In this document: positions 48,821-60,140 of the stretch, one piece after another
Position numbering within the stretch: position 1 is the first letter of the stretch
Layout of the letters: each line of letters opens with the position of its first letter
Assembly (NCBI GenBank): GCA_028023455.1
Contig: JAQFVV010000013.1
Span: 7,840,411-7,904,410, forward strand
Reading direction: 5' to 3'
Length of the DNA stretch: 64,000 bases
From: Epiperipatus broadwayi
Lineage: Eukaryota > Onychophora > Udeonychophora > Euonychophora > Peripatidae
The notes under the pieces: model-generated
What the model saw: only the letters and a program-made list of their open reading frames with translations
What the model was told of the DNA's origin: nothing
Database searches by the model: none
Program-made: the position numbers and the translations under genes

Positions 48821-50931
48821 TGTAACCGTCTTCCCCTATATATTACCCGAGATTACGGGCTTCGAAACAAACATGACATAGCGTAAGGCTTTATTTATTT
48901 TCTTACATCGACAGTTATTCACGATCCACATAAGGGGGCGCCAGATACGATTATTTAAGTTGATTTTAACTACTCGCATCACCTTACATCATGTCAAAAC
49001 GATTTCGAAGTCTAATCCCACCCACTAGCTCAACACTCCCAGCATGGACCAATAAGGTGTCTCAAGGTTGTTACATGATTGTTTCTAGAACGACTCCTCC
49101 CGGAGAAGACGCATTGTCCGCTAATGAAAATCAGCAAGGTTTTCTAATAAGTCGATCACGGCATAAAGATCATTTATTGGTTATCACTGACCTATGAGGT
49201 TGTTCGCTTACGCCCCGAACACAAGGCTTACAAGTTCATCCCCCCGCTTTATCGTATATAACATAATTCATTGACGTTTACTTTGATTGATTATAGACCC
49301 GCCCGCTCTTAAATCTATCTTAACTAAGGTGAAATAAGAAACATCGTGACTTACGGCACGATGGTGACATAATTAATAAAATAACTAAATTGAAACGGAA
49401 ATTAAAATTAACTAAATCTACTTCAAAGATAAGTTATCAAAGCATAAATAAACTACGGTTTCGATTGTGTGTGAAAAGATTTGAGATATGCTCGACTTGA
49501 TTAGATATTGAACAAGTTTATTAAATATGAAAAGAAAACATTATTAATTGATTTATTACAAAACATTATTAATTGATTTATTACAAAACATTATTAATTG
49601 ATTTATTACACACGCGCACATACATTCACGCCCACAGAGAACCATAAGTATTCATAACACAATTTGAATAACGAGAAAGTTCCTTTCTATTTGATAAATA
49701 TATAATCTTTCCTTAGATTCACTTAAGTTCAAAGTTCATGTTTACAAAGTTCAGTAACAAAGATAAACTATTATGACGAGGAAAGTCTTAAGATTTATTT
49801 GAGTAAATTTATGTTGGTTAATTACGAGATTGCCTTACGAGTTTATTAATTGAGTGAGTGAACATAATATAAAACATATTTACCTAGGATTTGTCTTGGT
49901 TGCAACGAAGGTCGATTGGTCTGGACGAGTTTGGGTGTTTCACGGAACATTTCTTTTATTAGGAGCATTCACTTAACACGACGATGTTATCAGAATTTCA
50001 TAGCTTCGGAGATATTTCAGTAGCGGAGCGCCGATCAGTCACTGAAGGGTTTATTAGCCCCTCATGACAGTCGACGCTCTTGGTATTAATTTCATGATGA
50101 TCATTTTAAATATTGAGGAATAACCAAGCTAATTCAGAACAATTCTAATTTTAAATAAAAGCATAAGCATCGGAATAAATGAGCAGGTGGTAATTCAGCG
50201 TACTGAGAATTGGAAAATAAAAAAAACACAATAATGAGAATGTATCAATCGAAATGAATCGAATCGAACTGAATCCAACCATTGAATAGGTTTTGACTGG
50301 TATTTATAAGGGTTGATCCATATCTTAGGATCCAATCTACCCCCATAGTTCCCTGTTCTTGGAGTTGTCGTTCAGGTCCGCGTTTGAGGTACCTGTTCAC
50401 TCACTCTTTGTGCTAAAGGCAATATTTATTTTGAGACAATCTCATTTTGCAATCTCACTCAACCAACCTTATTCCTTCACACCTCGAATGCATGCGTGTG
50501 TGCGTGTGTTTTACTAGAACAATACAAGTTATTTTAAATTTAGAAGTCGAGCATTTATCTTTTCCTCAAATCTTTTCTATAAGTTTTATTCTAGTTAAAA
50601 TTATATTTCTAAAATAAACATTTTTTAATTCCCCGTGGTGATTTTGATTGATAATTATTTTTATTATTTTAGGAGTGCATATTATATTTTATTATTTAGG
50701 AGAGCAAATTATTTTTTGTTATTATTTTTATTATCTAAAGGCTTTAATCATTTAATTAGACGTTTTACCGTCTGCATTTTATCAATGTGTTTTATAAATG
50801 TATTTATGAGAGAAAGAAAACTATTACTAATTACGAAAATAAAGTTACGAGTGTTTTATGTTGCTTGCTGGTGTGTGTGTGTTTATCGATGTATCCTAGA
50901 TTTAATATTGATGTAACGCTGTCTCGTTACA
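48821..50931 (-). repeat. Nested element 3' LTR (left)
   Basis: 2111 bp, TGTAAC at the left and GTTACA at the right. It contains a 25-bp unit (AAAACATTATTAATTGATTT plus 5 nt) three times in tandem at 49535-49609. An AATAAA polyadenylation signal sits on the minus strand at about 48891-48897, about 70 bp from the LTR 3' end. Small ORFs in it are repeated in the other LTR and are not genes. Confidence 0.92.
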
Positions 50932-50950
50932 TATCCCCGCGCTCCGTCTA
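50932..50950 (-). other. Polypurine-tract-like site of nested element
   Basis: On the minus strand the bases just before the 3' LTR read AGACGGAGCGCGGGGATA, a purine-rich stretch in the position where second-strand priming starts. Confidence 0.55.
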
Positions 50951-51790
50951 AAAAAAATCAAAATGCGAGGTTTCGCACTTTTAATTTTTTTTTTTTTTTC
51001 TTACACCGTACTTCACGACTTTCCCCCGTTTACTCCGGGCCACTTCCTGTGGTTCGACTTTCCCTCACGTAAAGAAAACACATTGGCAGGTTATGTGGTC
51101 AGGCTCGGATTCGATCTCTACGAACTCAGCTCGGCGTGCCATAATTGGTATATCTTACCCAATCTGGTACAGGCACCCGGGCGGAAGGGTGGCATGGGGA
51201 TGGACATTTCCGAGGTCCCGCGATGCAAGGTTACGACTCTATATGGGCCTTTCCTTACGGCCTATCTAATGGGAGGCAGGGGGATGGACCTTTCCGACGT
51301 CCCCTCTGCAGAAAAACGACAAGTAGGAGGTAGCGAACAATCTAGAACATAAATATACGAAATATCCGAGCTCTGTACCTCCTAGCACAATGGTAAATAG
51401 TGAGGGAAGGAACAGTGATCGTGTACTTTTCGTGATCCGGCTCTCTTTTCCTCTAGTTAGTCTTCGTGTTTTTTTTTTTTTTTCTTGGATTACTACATTT
51501 TAGTTGACGGCGGGCGATGTTCCTTGATCTAAATGGCTTTCGGGAAGATGGCTTCGAAATACTGACTTATTTAACGTGAATAGTTTTCTTGCGTTAGTTA
51601 CTGGTTTAAATGAAACGATGGTTTATTGACCCCCCTTCCCCCCTTGTTTGTGTGTGGTGCGATGCGACATATTTGTTTCTTCCGGTCCGAGGTCGTTCTC
51701 CTACAGTACTAGTTGGTTTATTAATGGTACTCCAGTAATCATGCTCCTGTTACGAGTCCGGGTCCGGCAGCGTTCTTTTTTTTTTTTTTT
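50951..51790 (-). other. Nested element interior downstream of Gag, no pol
   Basis: GC-richer than the window average. It contains two long T runs (about 50985-50999 and 51472-51483), a third (17 T) touching the gag stop, and a short internal duplication (GGGGATGGACATTTCCGA near 51196, GGGGATGGACCTTTCCGA near 51279). I see no protease, RT or integrase motif in any frame. A 129-codon plus-strand ORF (50963-51352) runs antisense to the element, has a hydrophobic start and translates the duplication twice; it is probably fortuitous. Confidence 0.6.
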
Positions 51791-52852
51791 TTAGTATCGG
51801 TCTGGTGGTAGTTTCCTCCTTTCTAGTTCTGGTCTGGGCCTCTCTATCTGCCTCCCCCTTCCTTCTGCTCGCTCGAATCTTGCGATGGCGTTTCCCATCT
51901 CGTGGATGCCCTTGTCGTCCCGGCTTATCATCATCCGCCTGATGTCCGTCGGCATGTTATGTCTGACGATCGAGACGATCTGCTCTTCTGTCATATGGTA
52001 TGCTGGCAGCTGTTGGAGACCGGCCACCTGCCTGTAGTAAAATTGGGTTATAGTCTCGCCTGGTTTGGAGCCGTACTTCTCGTTGGTAATGTGGAAGTAT
52101 ATCCCTTCTTGCCTGGTGGCGTTCCAGAAACTCCGTAGTATCTCCTCACGATACTCTACGAATGATCGAGGTTTAAATTCAATCGTCCGCCACCAATCCC
52201 GAGCCGGTCCTTGCAAGTACGTGCTGGCAATATTAATTCTGTCATGTTCTGGTTTAGAGGGTTCCGAAAACAGGCTCCGTACGCTTTCTACGTGGTCCAT
52301 GGGGTTCTCGTTCTCGCCTGCCCGGAAGGTTTCGATTTTGATTTGTCTCTCGGCCCACGACTGGCTTGGCTCCCGTTTACTTATTTCCCGTTCGACTCTT
52401 TTCTCCAACTCCTCCAGTCGTTCGGTCGTGATTTTTTCCGGTGTGTTCCGCTGTGGCTCGATCCCCTCTATTCTTCTGTCCATCGCGTCCACCTTTTGTG
52501 CGATGTCTTCTAGCCCTGCCTTCGCTGTTTTTGCTTCCATTTTCGCCTCTTCTATTTCGGCCTTGGCCGTGCTGATCTCTACTTTCATCGAGGTTATTTC
52601 ATTTTCCACTTCGGCGATTTTTGTTCCCTCTCTACCCTGTTCCTCCTCTGGCTCTCCGGTCTTTCCCTTCGCTAGTTTCCGGATCTCCCTAATGAGTTCC
52701 TCTCTACCCTCCTTCATCTCTTTCATCATCTGGCTCATCATTCTTATCAATATTTTTGTATCTGATTCGGCCTCCTCTTTCACTTCGGCCTTCTTGAATG
52801 TTATGGGGCTTTCCCCTGTCTCCTCCCACGTGATATCCATATTGTTATCCAT
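51791..52852 (-). CDS. Retrotransposon Gag (nested element)
   Basis: Structural protein of 353 residues expected to form virus-like particles around element RNA. Residues 1-60 are acidic and helical. Residues about 75-160 form a long charged coiled coil with repeated KAEIEEAKMEAKTAKAG-type heptads. Residues about 175-300 carry the retrotransposon gag domain: ENPMDHVESVRSLFSE, then the hallmark STYLQGPARDWWRTIEF, FVEYREEILRSFW, and FYYRQVAGLQQLP. There is no CCHC zinc knuckle; the protein ends in a basic ERRKLPPDRY tail. The TAA stop runs straight into a 17-nt A run. The start follows a leader of about 320 nt from the PBS. The reading frame is intact. The 264-codon plus-strand ORF over the same bases is its shadow. 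Confidence 0.88.
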   Translation of the reverse strand: MDNNMDITWEETGESPITFKKAEVKEEAESDTKILIRMMSQMMKEMKEGREELIREIRKLAKGKTGEPEEEQGREGTKIAEVENEITSMKVEISTAKAEIEEAKMEAKTAKAGLEDIAQKVDAMDRRIEGIEPQRNTPEKITTERLEELEKRVEREISKREPSQSWAERQIKIETFRAGENENPMDHVESVRSLFSEPSKPEHDRINIASTYLQGPARDWWRTIEFKPRSFVEYREEILRSFWNATRQEGIYFHITNEKYGSKPGETITQFYYRQVAGLQQLPAYHMTEEQIVSIVRHNMPTDIRRMMISRDDKGIHEMGNAIARFERAEGRGRQIERPRPELERRKLPPDRY

Positions 52853-53157
52853 TTGGTGATAAGTTCTTTTTTATTTTGATTTTATTCGTTTATGGTGACA
52901 GCGACCGATCGGCGTCCGCTCCCTTATCTCCTGCTATGCTTTATTTGTTTTGTTTATTTTGCTCCGGTTCCCGATGTTTTGTTTACCCATTTGCGATGTT
53001 AAGAATCGCCGCGATTTTGTTCCGTTTGTTTATTATATATTTTTTTTTTTCAAGCTTTTTGTTTACATAAATATTTCCGCGTCTTCTCCCAGTTCGGCCG
53101 CTTTTGCTAGTATCTAGATTTGCTTTTTCTTTATGTTTAGAAGCTTCATTTATACTA

Positions 53158-53178
53158 GCTTCACGTTGGAAGCGCCAA
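53158..53178 (-). other. Primer binding site of nested element
   Basis: On the minus strand the bases after the 5' LTR read TTGGCGCTTCCAACGTGAAG. TGG right after the LTR, complementary to a tRNA CCA end, marks the PBS; the tRNA is not identified. The core resembles the outer element's PBS. Confidence 0.75.
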
Positions 53179-55298
53179 TGTAACCGTCTTCCCCTATATA
53201 TTACCCGAGATTACGGGCTTCGAAATAAACATGACATAGCGTAAGGCTTTATTTATTTTCTTACATCGACAGTTATTCACGATCCACATAAGGGGGCGCC
53301 AGATACGATTATTTAAGTTGATTTTAACTACTCGCATCACCTTACATCATGTCAAAACGATTTCGAAGTCTAATCCCACCCACTAGCTCAACACTCCCAG
53401 CATGGACCAATAAGGTGTCTCAAGGTTGTTACATGATTGTTTCTAGAATGACTCCTCCCGGAGAAGACGCATTGTCCGCTAATGAAAATCAGCAAGGTTT
53501 TCTAATAAGTCGATCACGGCATAAAGATCGTTTATTGGTTATCACTGACCTATGAGGTTGTTCGCTTACGCCCCGAACACAAGGCTTACAAGTTCATCCC
53601 CCCGCTTTATTGTATATAACATAATTAATTGACGTTTACTTTGATTGATTATAGACCCGCCCGCTCTTAAATCTATCTTAACTAAGGTGAAATAAGAAAC
53701 ATCGTGACTTACGGCACGATGGTGACATAATTAATAAAATAACTAAATTGAAACGGAAATTAAAATTAACTAAATCTACTTCAAAGATAAGTTATCAAAG
53801 CATAAATAAACTACGGTTTCGATTGTGTGTGAAAAGATTTGAGATATGCTCGACTTGATTAGATATTGAACAAGTTTATTAAATATGAAAAGAAAACATT
53901 ATTAATTGATTTATTACAAAACATTATTAATTGATTTATTACAAAACATTATTAATTGATTTATTACACACGCGCACATACATTCACGCCCACAGAGAAC
54001 CATAAGTATTCATAACACAATTTGAATAACGAGAAAGTTCCTTTCTATTTGATAAATATATAATCTTTCCTTAGATTCACTTAAGTTCAAAGTTCATGTT
54101 TACAAAGTTCAGTAACAAAGATAAACTATTATGACGAGGAAAGTCTTAAGATTTATTTGAGTAAATTTATGTTGGTTAATTACGAGATTGCCTTACGAGT
54201 TTATTAATTGAGTGAGTGAACATAATATAAAACATATTTACCTAGGATTTGTCTTGGTTGCAACGAAGGTCGATTGGTCTGGACGAGTTTGGGTGTTTCA
54301 CGGAACATTTCTTTTATTAGGAGCATTCACTTAACACGACGATGTTATCAGAATTTCATAGCTTCGGAGATATTTCAGTAGCGGAGCGCCGATCAGTCAC
54401 TGAAGGGTTTATTAGCCCCTCATGACAGTCGACGCTCTTGGTATTAATTTCATGATGATCATTTTAAATATTGAGGAATAACCAAGCTAATTCAGAACAA
54501 TTCTAATTTTAAATAAAAGCATAAGCATCGGAATAAATGAGCAGGTGGTAATTCAGCGTACTGAGAATTGGAAAATAAAAAAAACACAATAATGAGAATG
54601 TATCAATCGAAATGAATCGAATCGAACTGAATCCAACCAATCCAACCATTGAATAGGTTTTGACTGGTATTTATAAGGGTTGATCCATATCTTAGGATCC
54701 AATCTACCCCCATAGTTCCCTGTTCTTGGAGTTGTCGTTCAGGTCCGCGTTTGAGGTACCTGTTCACTCACTCTTTGTGCTAAAGGCAATATTTATTTTG
54801 AGACAATCTCATTTTGCAATCTCACTCAACCAACCTTATTCCTTCACACCTCGAATGCATGCGTGTGTGCGTGTGTTTTACTAGAACAATACAAGTTATT
54901 TTAAATTTAGAAGTCGAGCATTTATCTTTTCCTCAAATCTTTTCTATAAGTTTTATTCTAGTTAAAATTATATTTCTAAAATAAACATTTTTTAATTCCC
55001 CGTGGTGATTTTGATTGATAATTATTTTTATTATTTTAGGAGTGCATATTATATTTTATTATTTAGGAGAGCAAATTATTTTTTGTTATTATTTTTATTA
55101 TCTAAAGGCTTTAATCATTTAATTAGACGTTTTACCGTCTGCATTTTATCAATGTGTTTTATAAATGTATTTATGAGAGAAAGAAAACTATTACTAATTA
55201 CGAAAATAAAGTTACGAGTGTTTTATGTTGCTTGCTGGTGTGTGTGTGTTTATCGATGTATCCTAGATTTAATATTGATGTAACGCTGTCTCGTTACA
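53179..55298 (-). repeat. Nested element 5' LTR (right)
   Basis: 2120 bp, near-identical to the left LTR. The differences seen are C/T near 53226, C/T near 53449, A/G near 53529, C/T near 53611, C/A near 53627, and a 10-bp duplication (AATCCAACCA) near 54640. The three 25-bp units are at 53893-53967. Confidence 0.92.
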
Positions 55299-55302
55299 AT
55301 AT

Positions 55303-58212
55303 ATATTATAATCATCGAATGTTATTACATTCTTTAAATATGCAATACTTATATTTTTAAATATAATCAACAATAAGAACACGTTAAATCATTTTTTAAT
55401 ATTTTTGTATATTTCTATTTGGGTATATTTTATCAAATTATAGTTCATTTCTTAAATTTAAAATAATTCTCTGACTCCTTCCTTTCTTAGGATATATGCA
55501 TCTTTCAATAATCATAATCTACTCTTTGTTAATACCTAACTATTCTTATTTCAAATAACAGCATGACATCCATTCTAAAATATCTATTGTTTCTTTTCAA
55601 TAGACTTATCAAATAACGATGTAGTTGCAAGAAATACAGATAAAGATAGCGAAAGATGTATAGGATATTGGGAAGATAGATAAATAACTCATCAAAATAT
55701 ATACTTCAAAATGTATGGAACAGTGTGGATAGGGCCGACATTCCTTGTCTGATAACCCTGATGATAAGCACGATGTGGCAGCTATTTATTCAGCTTTACC
55801 AAACATCTAATAAGATTCACAAGAAAGATAAAAATAACACTGTCCATGACAACATGTGTAACAGTCGTAGGGCTTTGTTAACTACGCTGATTACCATTTA
55901 AACTACTTATAATTCCATTCCCTGTAGCATCCTAGTTTTTAATACATCATCTTGGTTTCCGAATCTCCATGTACTACCAAGTCACTATCCAAACTATCTC
56001 TCAAGATTTTCACTGTATCCAACATCGCCAAAACTAACTACTTTTTAAAACAATAAACAAAATTCACTAATATAAAACATTCCCCTATTCTATAAGAACA
56101 ATTTGTCTTGCTTTATTGCACTGTAGGTTCGACATTTACGTTTTATTAAATAACACTTAAATATCCTAATCGGAAAATTTAACAGAAAATATGACATAAC
56201 CATTGGTTATATTGAACTATATTAATAACACATTAAATGATTATCGTATGCATATTTTTAAAAAATCTAATTACATCTCATAGTGTTTTAGAGTATTGTT
56301 TTTTAAAATGCGTTTTACAATAATCATAACAATAAACTCTTCATTACATTCATTCGATTCACGGCTGATCTAAATAAATAAAACATACATTATATTATTA
56401 ATAACCATAAAAATACCAAAATAATCTTTTACCTTCCTATTAGAGTTCGTAGTGGGTTTCTTTCTCCTCGAGCATCGCAAACATACAAAATTTCCACACA
56501 TATACAATTTTATTTGAACATTCAAAATCAAAAAAAAAAACATATTATTTTATATAATGTTATATTGCAAATTAATGTATTTGTTTCCCTATTGCTATCT
56601 AAACTCAATGTTTAACTTAAATTAATAAAGAAAATAATTTAAACCATAATCACATATTTTCTGGCGGTAAATCTTGGTTAGTCCCCTAATATTTATTATT
56701 TCTTCTTTTATCTGAATGTTCTCCTTTCTGATTATTAAAGTTTTAAACAAATTAGTTCATTTAGTAAACTGTTTAGATGATCTTTAGTTGTAATGTTTAA
56801 TTCAAAATTATTTAAAAATATTTATTTAATTATCCCACGAAGTTTTTAATGTTCAGGCGAATATTACCTTGGCGCGTTGATGCATCTTTATTTCTATCAG
56901 AACTACAAATATTTATATCATTACGGTACCAAATTGCGTTTTTCCATGGATCCAATATTTTATATTTATTTCTCTGTAAACTATCTTTTTTTTTCTTCTT
57001 CTTCAGGCAAGTAATTTCCTTGGTAATTTCACTTTTATTCATTATTATTTTATATACGACATTTTTTGATCTTTAACTATTTCTAGAGTAATTGCTCAGG
57101 TCATCTTAAAGAAAGCAATTCATAAAAATTCTTTTGTCCATTTATTTTTACGCGAATAATATTTATTTTTATTTTTCATTATATTCATTAACTTTGCGCA
57201 CAATGTCCTTTCATCAATTTTACACGCACTAAAGCAGTTTTCGTAGTAATACGCTATACAAACTATATCAATGAACAACGTTAACATTTTTGAAACATTA
57301 CAAAATTTATAACTTAGTTTTAAGAATCCATCCATTTTTATTGAAAATTCAGATTATATTTTAATAGAATCCACTGGCAGGTAACTGTGGAGTTAGTGAA
57401 ACATTATTATAAGAACTTTTTTTTTTTAAATTTTATTCTTAGATTCACTTCGAAAGATTTTAAATTGTCAGTTAGTTTCTTTCAAAGATATTTATTAAAA
57501 ATTCCAATAAAATTGACTAATAATTGAAGAAAGAAAGAAATTTTAAAGAGCTTAAAATTTTACCTCTGCTCTGGAGTCAACACATTTTTGTTCTCCTAGT
57601 TTATACAATTAATTGGCGCGTTTTCTCTTGTCTGCCAAAATCTATCTTTTTATTGGTCACTCCCTACCTTGGTTTGTAAACATTTTCTAAAGTTTTAAAA
57701 TGATGACGTAATAGACTTAAATATTAACCTATTATTATTTTTAAATTAATTATTATCTATTACAATTTAATTAGTTCTAAATAATTTTGAAACAATAATT
57801 AATAAAATGTACAATCTTATCTTTTTATTATAATGTGTGACAATTCCATCCAGCTCTATAATATACTGTTTTAAATATTTTAATTATATTATTAATTTAA
57901 ACTGGTGCTTCTTCATAAAATATTCCAGACAGTCACGTATACATTTCCGGTGTTTAGTCTGGTTTTATCTGTATTAATAAATTGGCTACTTATATCATTT
58001 AAAATGATTATATAAAATTTTGAAAAATAATTTGGAAAAATATCGAACTAGATACAATTCTCACCATCACAATACTTATTATTAAATATATTACATTAAC
58101 CCTTTTACTGTTTAATTATAGTTTATAATATTAAATACTACATAATATTAATTTTAAAATTTTTTAGTAATTGACCATTTATAATCATCATTGACCTATA
58201 GAAAAGGGCACA
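55303..58212 (-). repeat. Outer element left LTR, part 2
   Basis: Continues the LTR after the nested element; it matches 62377-64000 up to about 56921, where the window end stops the comparison. The inner boundary at 58212 is inferred: the plus strand reads AAAAGGGCACA followed by a pyrimidine-rich tract, so the LTR would start TGTGCCC on the minus strand. This gives a full LTR of about 4.46 kb. Open frames here (e.g. 56830-57042) are AT-driven and not called. Confidence 0.75.
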
Positions 58213-58232
58213 ATAACCTCCTCCTTCGAATA
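58213..58232 (-). other. Polypurine tract of outer element
   Basis: The minus strand reads CGAAGGAGGAGGTTAT directly before TGTGCCC, a good purine tract in the right place. Confidence 0.65.
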
Positions 58233-58400
58233 AAAAATTTTAAATTAATGTCCATTTCATTCATTGATATTCAATTTTTTTATCACGTACCATGCTTAAA
58301 TTCAACCTTATATCACTAAATACAAATTATACTGCTTTTAATACAAATTCACATATTATTCAACTATTACACACAAAGTTTTATTTAATATCTAAAATTT

Positions 58401-58562
58401 CTATACTTCTGATGGGTATGGGATCAAGCTGCTAGCGTTGTATGTCCCTTTCTCCCCCTCTGGTGTACTCAATATAAAAGCATTCTCTCCTACCTTGCTA
58501 CAAATTTTATAAGGTCCCTCATATAGTTCAAGGAATTTCCTAAACTGATTTCTTTGCAGGTT
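58401..58562 (-). pseudogene. Ty3/gypsy integrase C-terminal tail
   Basis: 53 codons and a stop, reading FRKFLELYEGPYKICSKVGE, then NAFIL and GEKGTYNASSLIPYPSEV. This is the extreme C-terminal block of gypsy integrases (YEGPYxI, TYNxSSLxPY). Everything upstream of it in pol is missing, so it is what a large internal deletion left behind. The homologous tail at 27230-27430 has the same landmarks. It shows the parent element encoded pol immediately before the PPT. Confidence 0.85.
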
Positions 58563-58658
58563 ACTAACATTTTAAAGTTTTATATTTGTTCTGTAAAAAA
58601 TAAGGTTATAATATATTATTAAATACACATCTTATTTAGGAATTATTTATCTTAATCA

Positions 58659-60140
58659 TTAGGTATTTTCTTTTCTAAATCTAAACTTTAATTCTCTCTC
58701 ACCTTCCTTAAGTCTCACCTTAGCTTTTCCTATCTTCTTTCCTTTATTAAGATTATTTTTAAGAAAATCTGTTATGAATTTCTCATGCTTTAGACATTTA
58801 AGTCTTACTTTTATCTTGCTTAAATCTCTATTCCGATTAAATTTTTCTCTTATAAATTCACCATTAGGTATCAAGTTCCTAATTTCTTTAAACAATATTT
58901 CTTTAGAAATATCAAATTGTAAATGAATATTTCTATCATTAACACTACATTTAAATATCACCTCTTGCATTTTATTTTTAAATTTATTACTACTTTTATC
59001 AATAATTTTTGGTAACTCATGTTCCAACAACTTTAAATACTTTTGCTCTGAAGAGTTTGATTTTATCTTTGTAAATTTACCAAATCTTTTATCATCAAGA
59101 TAATATTTTTTAAAACTATTAATTTGATCTATAGTTCTTTCACCAACTAATCTTTCATAGGGTTTACTCACTCCTATCATTTCATTAGTCAATTTAAAAT
59201 ACTCTTTGGGATTTTTCAGTATTCTTTTATATAATTCATTACTACTATTAATTATTTCAATAGATTTTTTATGAATCTCTTTTTCTTCATAAATCATTTC
59301 ATTATCTATAATAGTTTTTTCAATAAATAACTTGGTTTCTTTACTGGCTAATTTAATATAAAACTCATCTTTTCTTAACTCATTATCTACCATCTTAACA
59401 AATGATACATCATTATATCTATCTTTATCTCCTAATTTAACAAAATCTATGTTTTCTGGTGTCCAATTAGTACATAAGTTAATATCTTTATTAACTATCT
59501 TAATGAATTGTGGATTTTCTTCATCTACAGTCTCTACAATTTCTTTGTCATCTACCACATTTTCACTAATTAAATTAATAGATTCTTGATTCTTTTCCAA
59601 ATCTGTATTAATTATTTCAACATATTGACTACTTATTTTAGTCTGAATTACCTCTTCCTTAATAATTCTAATTTCTTCATTAATATGATTTATATTACTC
59701 TTTACTTCATAGATTTCACTTTTTACACTTAAATTATAACTCTCTGTTTTATTTATATTTTCAGTATCTTTATTTATATTTTCCATAAGAACATCAAATT
59801 TTCTATTCCTATCTTCTAGAAATTTTTTTATATTGTCATTAGTTTCCTGAAGATTTTTATTTATACTGTCATTACTTTCCTGAAGAGCTTTTAACATTTG
59901 GAATATTTGAGCCATTGAAATACTATCTAACTCCTTTTCAGGTGCTTTCACCTTTTCTTCTTCTATTTCACTTTTCACCATTTCCTTTTCCCCTTCTTCC
60001 ATTTTACTCTCTACCTCTTGAGTATCATCTACCAATGTTTCCCTTTCACTTAAGTTCTCACGTTCTCCTTCCTCTGTACAACCATCATCAAGCATAGACT
60101 TAGACAGTTCCATTTCTACATTACTATTTTGGTTATCCAT
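58659..60140 (-). CDS. Gag-like or novel coiled-coil protein of outer element
   Basis: Intact 493-codon frame starting MDNQNSNVEMELSKSMLDDG, much like the first residues of the nested Gag (MDN...). Residues 1-75 are acidic; about 78-200 form a coiled coil with LQESNDSINKNLQETNDNIK repeats, the layout of the N-terminal half of many gypsy Gags. The C-terminal half contains several spaced FVKL/FIKI/FYKL-type blocks (FIKIVNKDI, FVKLGDKDR, FVKMVDNE, FYIKLASKE) and a lysine/arginine-rich end. I see neither the usual WWRT-type gag motif nor a zinc knuckle. The start is about 670 nt after the PBS. It may be a diverged Gag, or a Gag N-terminus fused to a different or repeat-expanded C-terminus. Its intact length suggests recent selection or a young age. 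Confidence 0.7.
   Translation of the reverse strand: MDNQNSNVEMELSKSMLDDGCTEEGERENLSERETLVDDTQEVESKMEEGEKEMVKSEIEEEKVKAPEKELDSISMAQIFQMLKALQESNDSINKNLQETNDNIKKFLEDRNRKFDVLMENINKDTENINKTESYNLSVKSEIYEVKSNINHINEEIRIIKEEVIQTKISSQYVEIINTDLEKNQESINLISENVVDDKEIVETVDEENPQFIKIVNKDINLCTNWTPENIDFVKLGDKDRYNDVSFVKMVDNELRKDEFYIKLASKETKLFIEKTIIDNEMIYEEKEIHKKSIEIINSSNELYKRILKNPKEYFKLTNEMIGVSKPYERLVGERTIDQINSFKKYYLDDKRFGKFTKIKSNSSEQKYLKLLEHELPKIIDKSSNKFKNKMQEVIFKCSVNDRNIHLQFDISKEILFKEIRNLIPNGEFIREKFNRNRDLSKIKVRLKCLKHEKFITDFLKNNLNKGKKIGKAKVRLKEGERELKFRFRKENT

Larger units (their letters stand above)
48821..55298 (-). mobile_element. Nested gag-only LTR retrotransposon, 6.48 kb
   Basis: A complete element on the minus strand: LTRs 48821-50931 and 53179-55298, a PBS next to 53179, one Gag ORF (51791-52852), and a PPT-like tract next to 50931. 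The 4-bp duplication ATAT (48817-48820, 55299-55302) is confirmed by the empty site in the right outer LTR at 62373-62376. The interior of 2247 bp holds no pol, so it fits the class of terminal-repeat elements with only a gag domain and would need protease, RT and integrase in trans. LTR differences are about six substitutions plus one 10-bp insertion, so insertion is recent. Confidence 0.92.

Noticed and set aside
48991-49197. 68-codon ORF repeated at 53349-53555
   Set aside because: It lies inside the LTR and is duplicated only because the LTRs are; no coding features and on the strand opposite to the element.
50635-50916. 93-codon ORF repeated at 55002-55283
   Set aside because: Also LTR-internal; translated AT-rich sequence near the LTR end.
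50963-51352. 129-codon plus-strand ORF with hydrophobic start in the nested element
   Set aside because: It runs antisense to the element, its N-terminus is the translation of a T run, and part of it is a translated duplication. No homology recognised.
52065-52859. 264-codon plus-strand ORF over the gag region
   Set aside because: It is antisense to the intact Gag, serine/phenylalanine-rich as expected for the reverse of lysine/glutamate-rich coiled-coil codons, and has no domain of its own.
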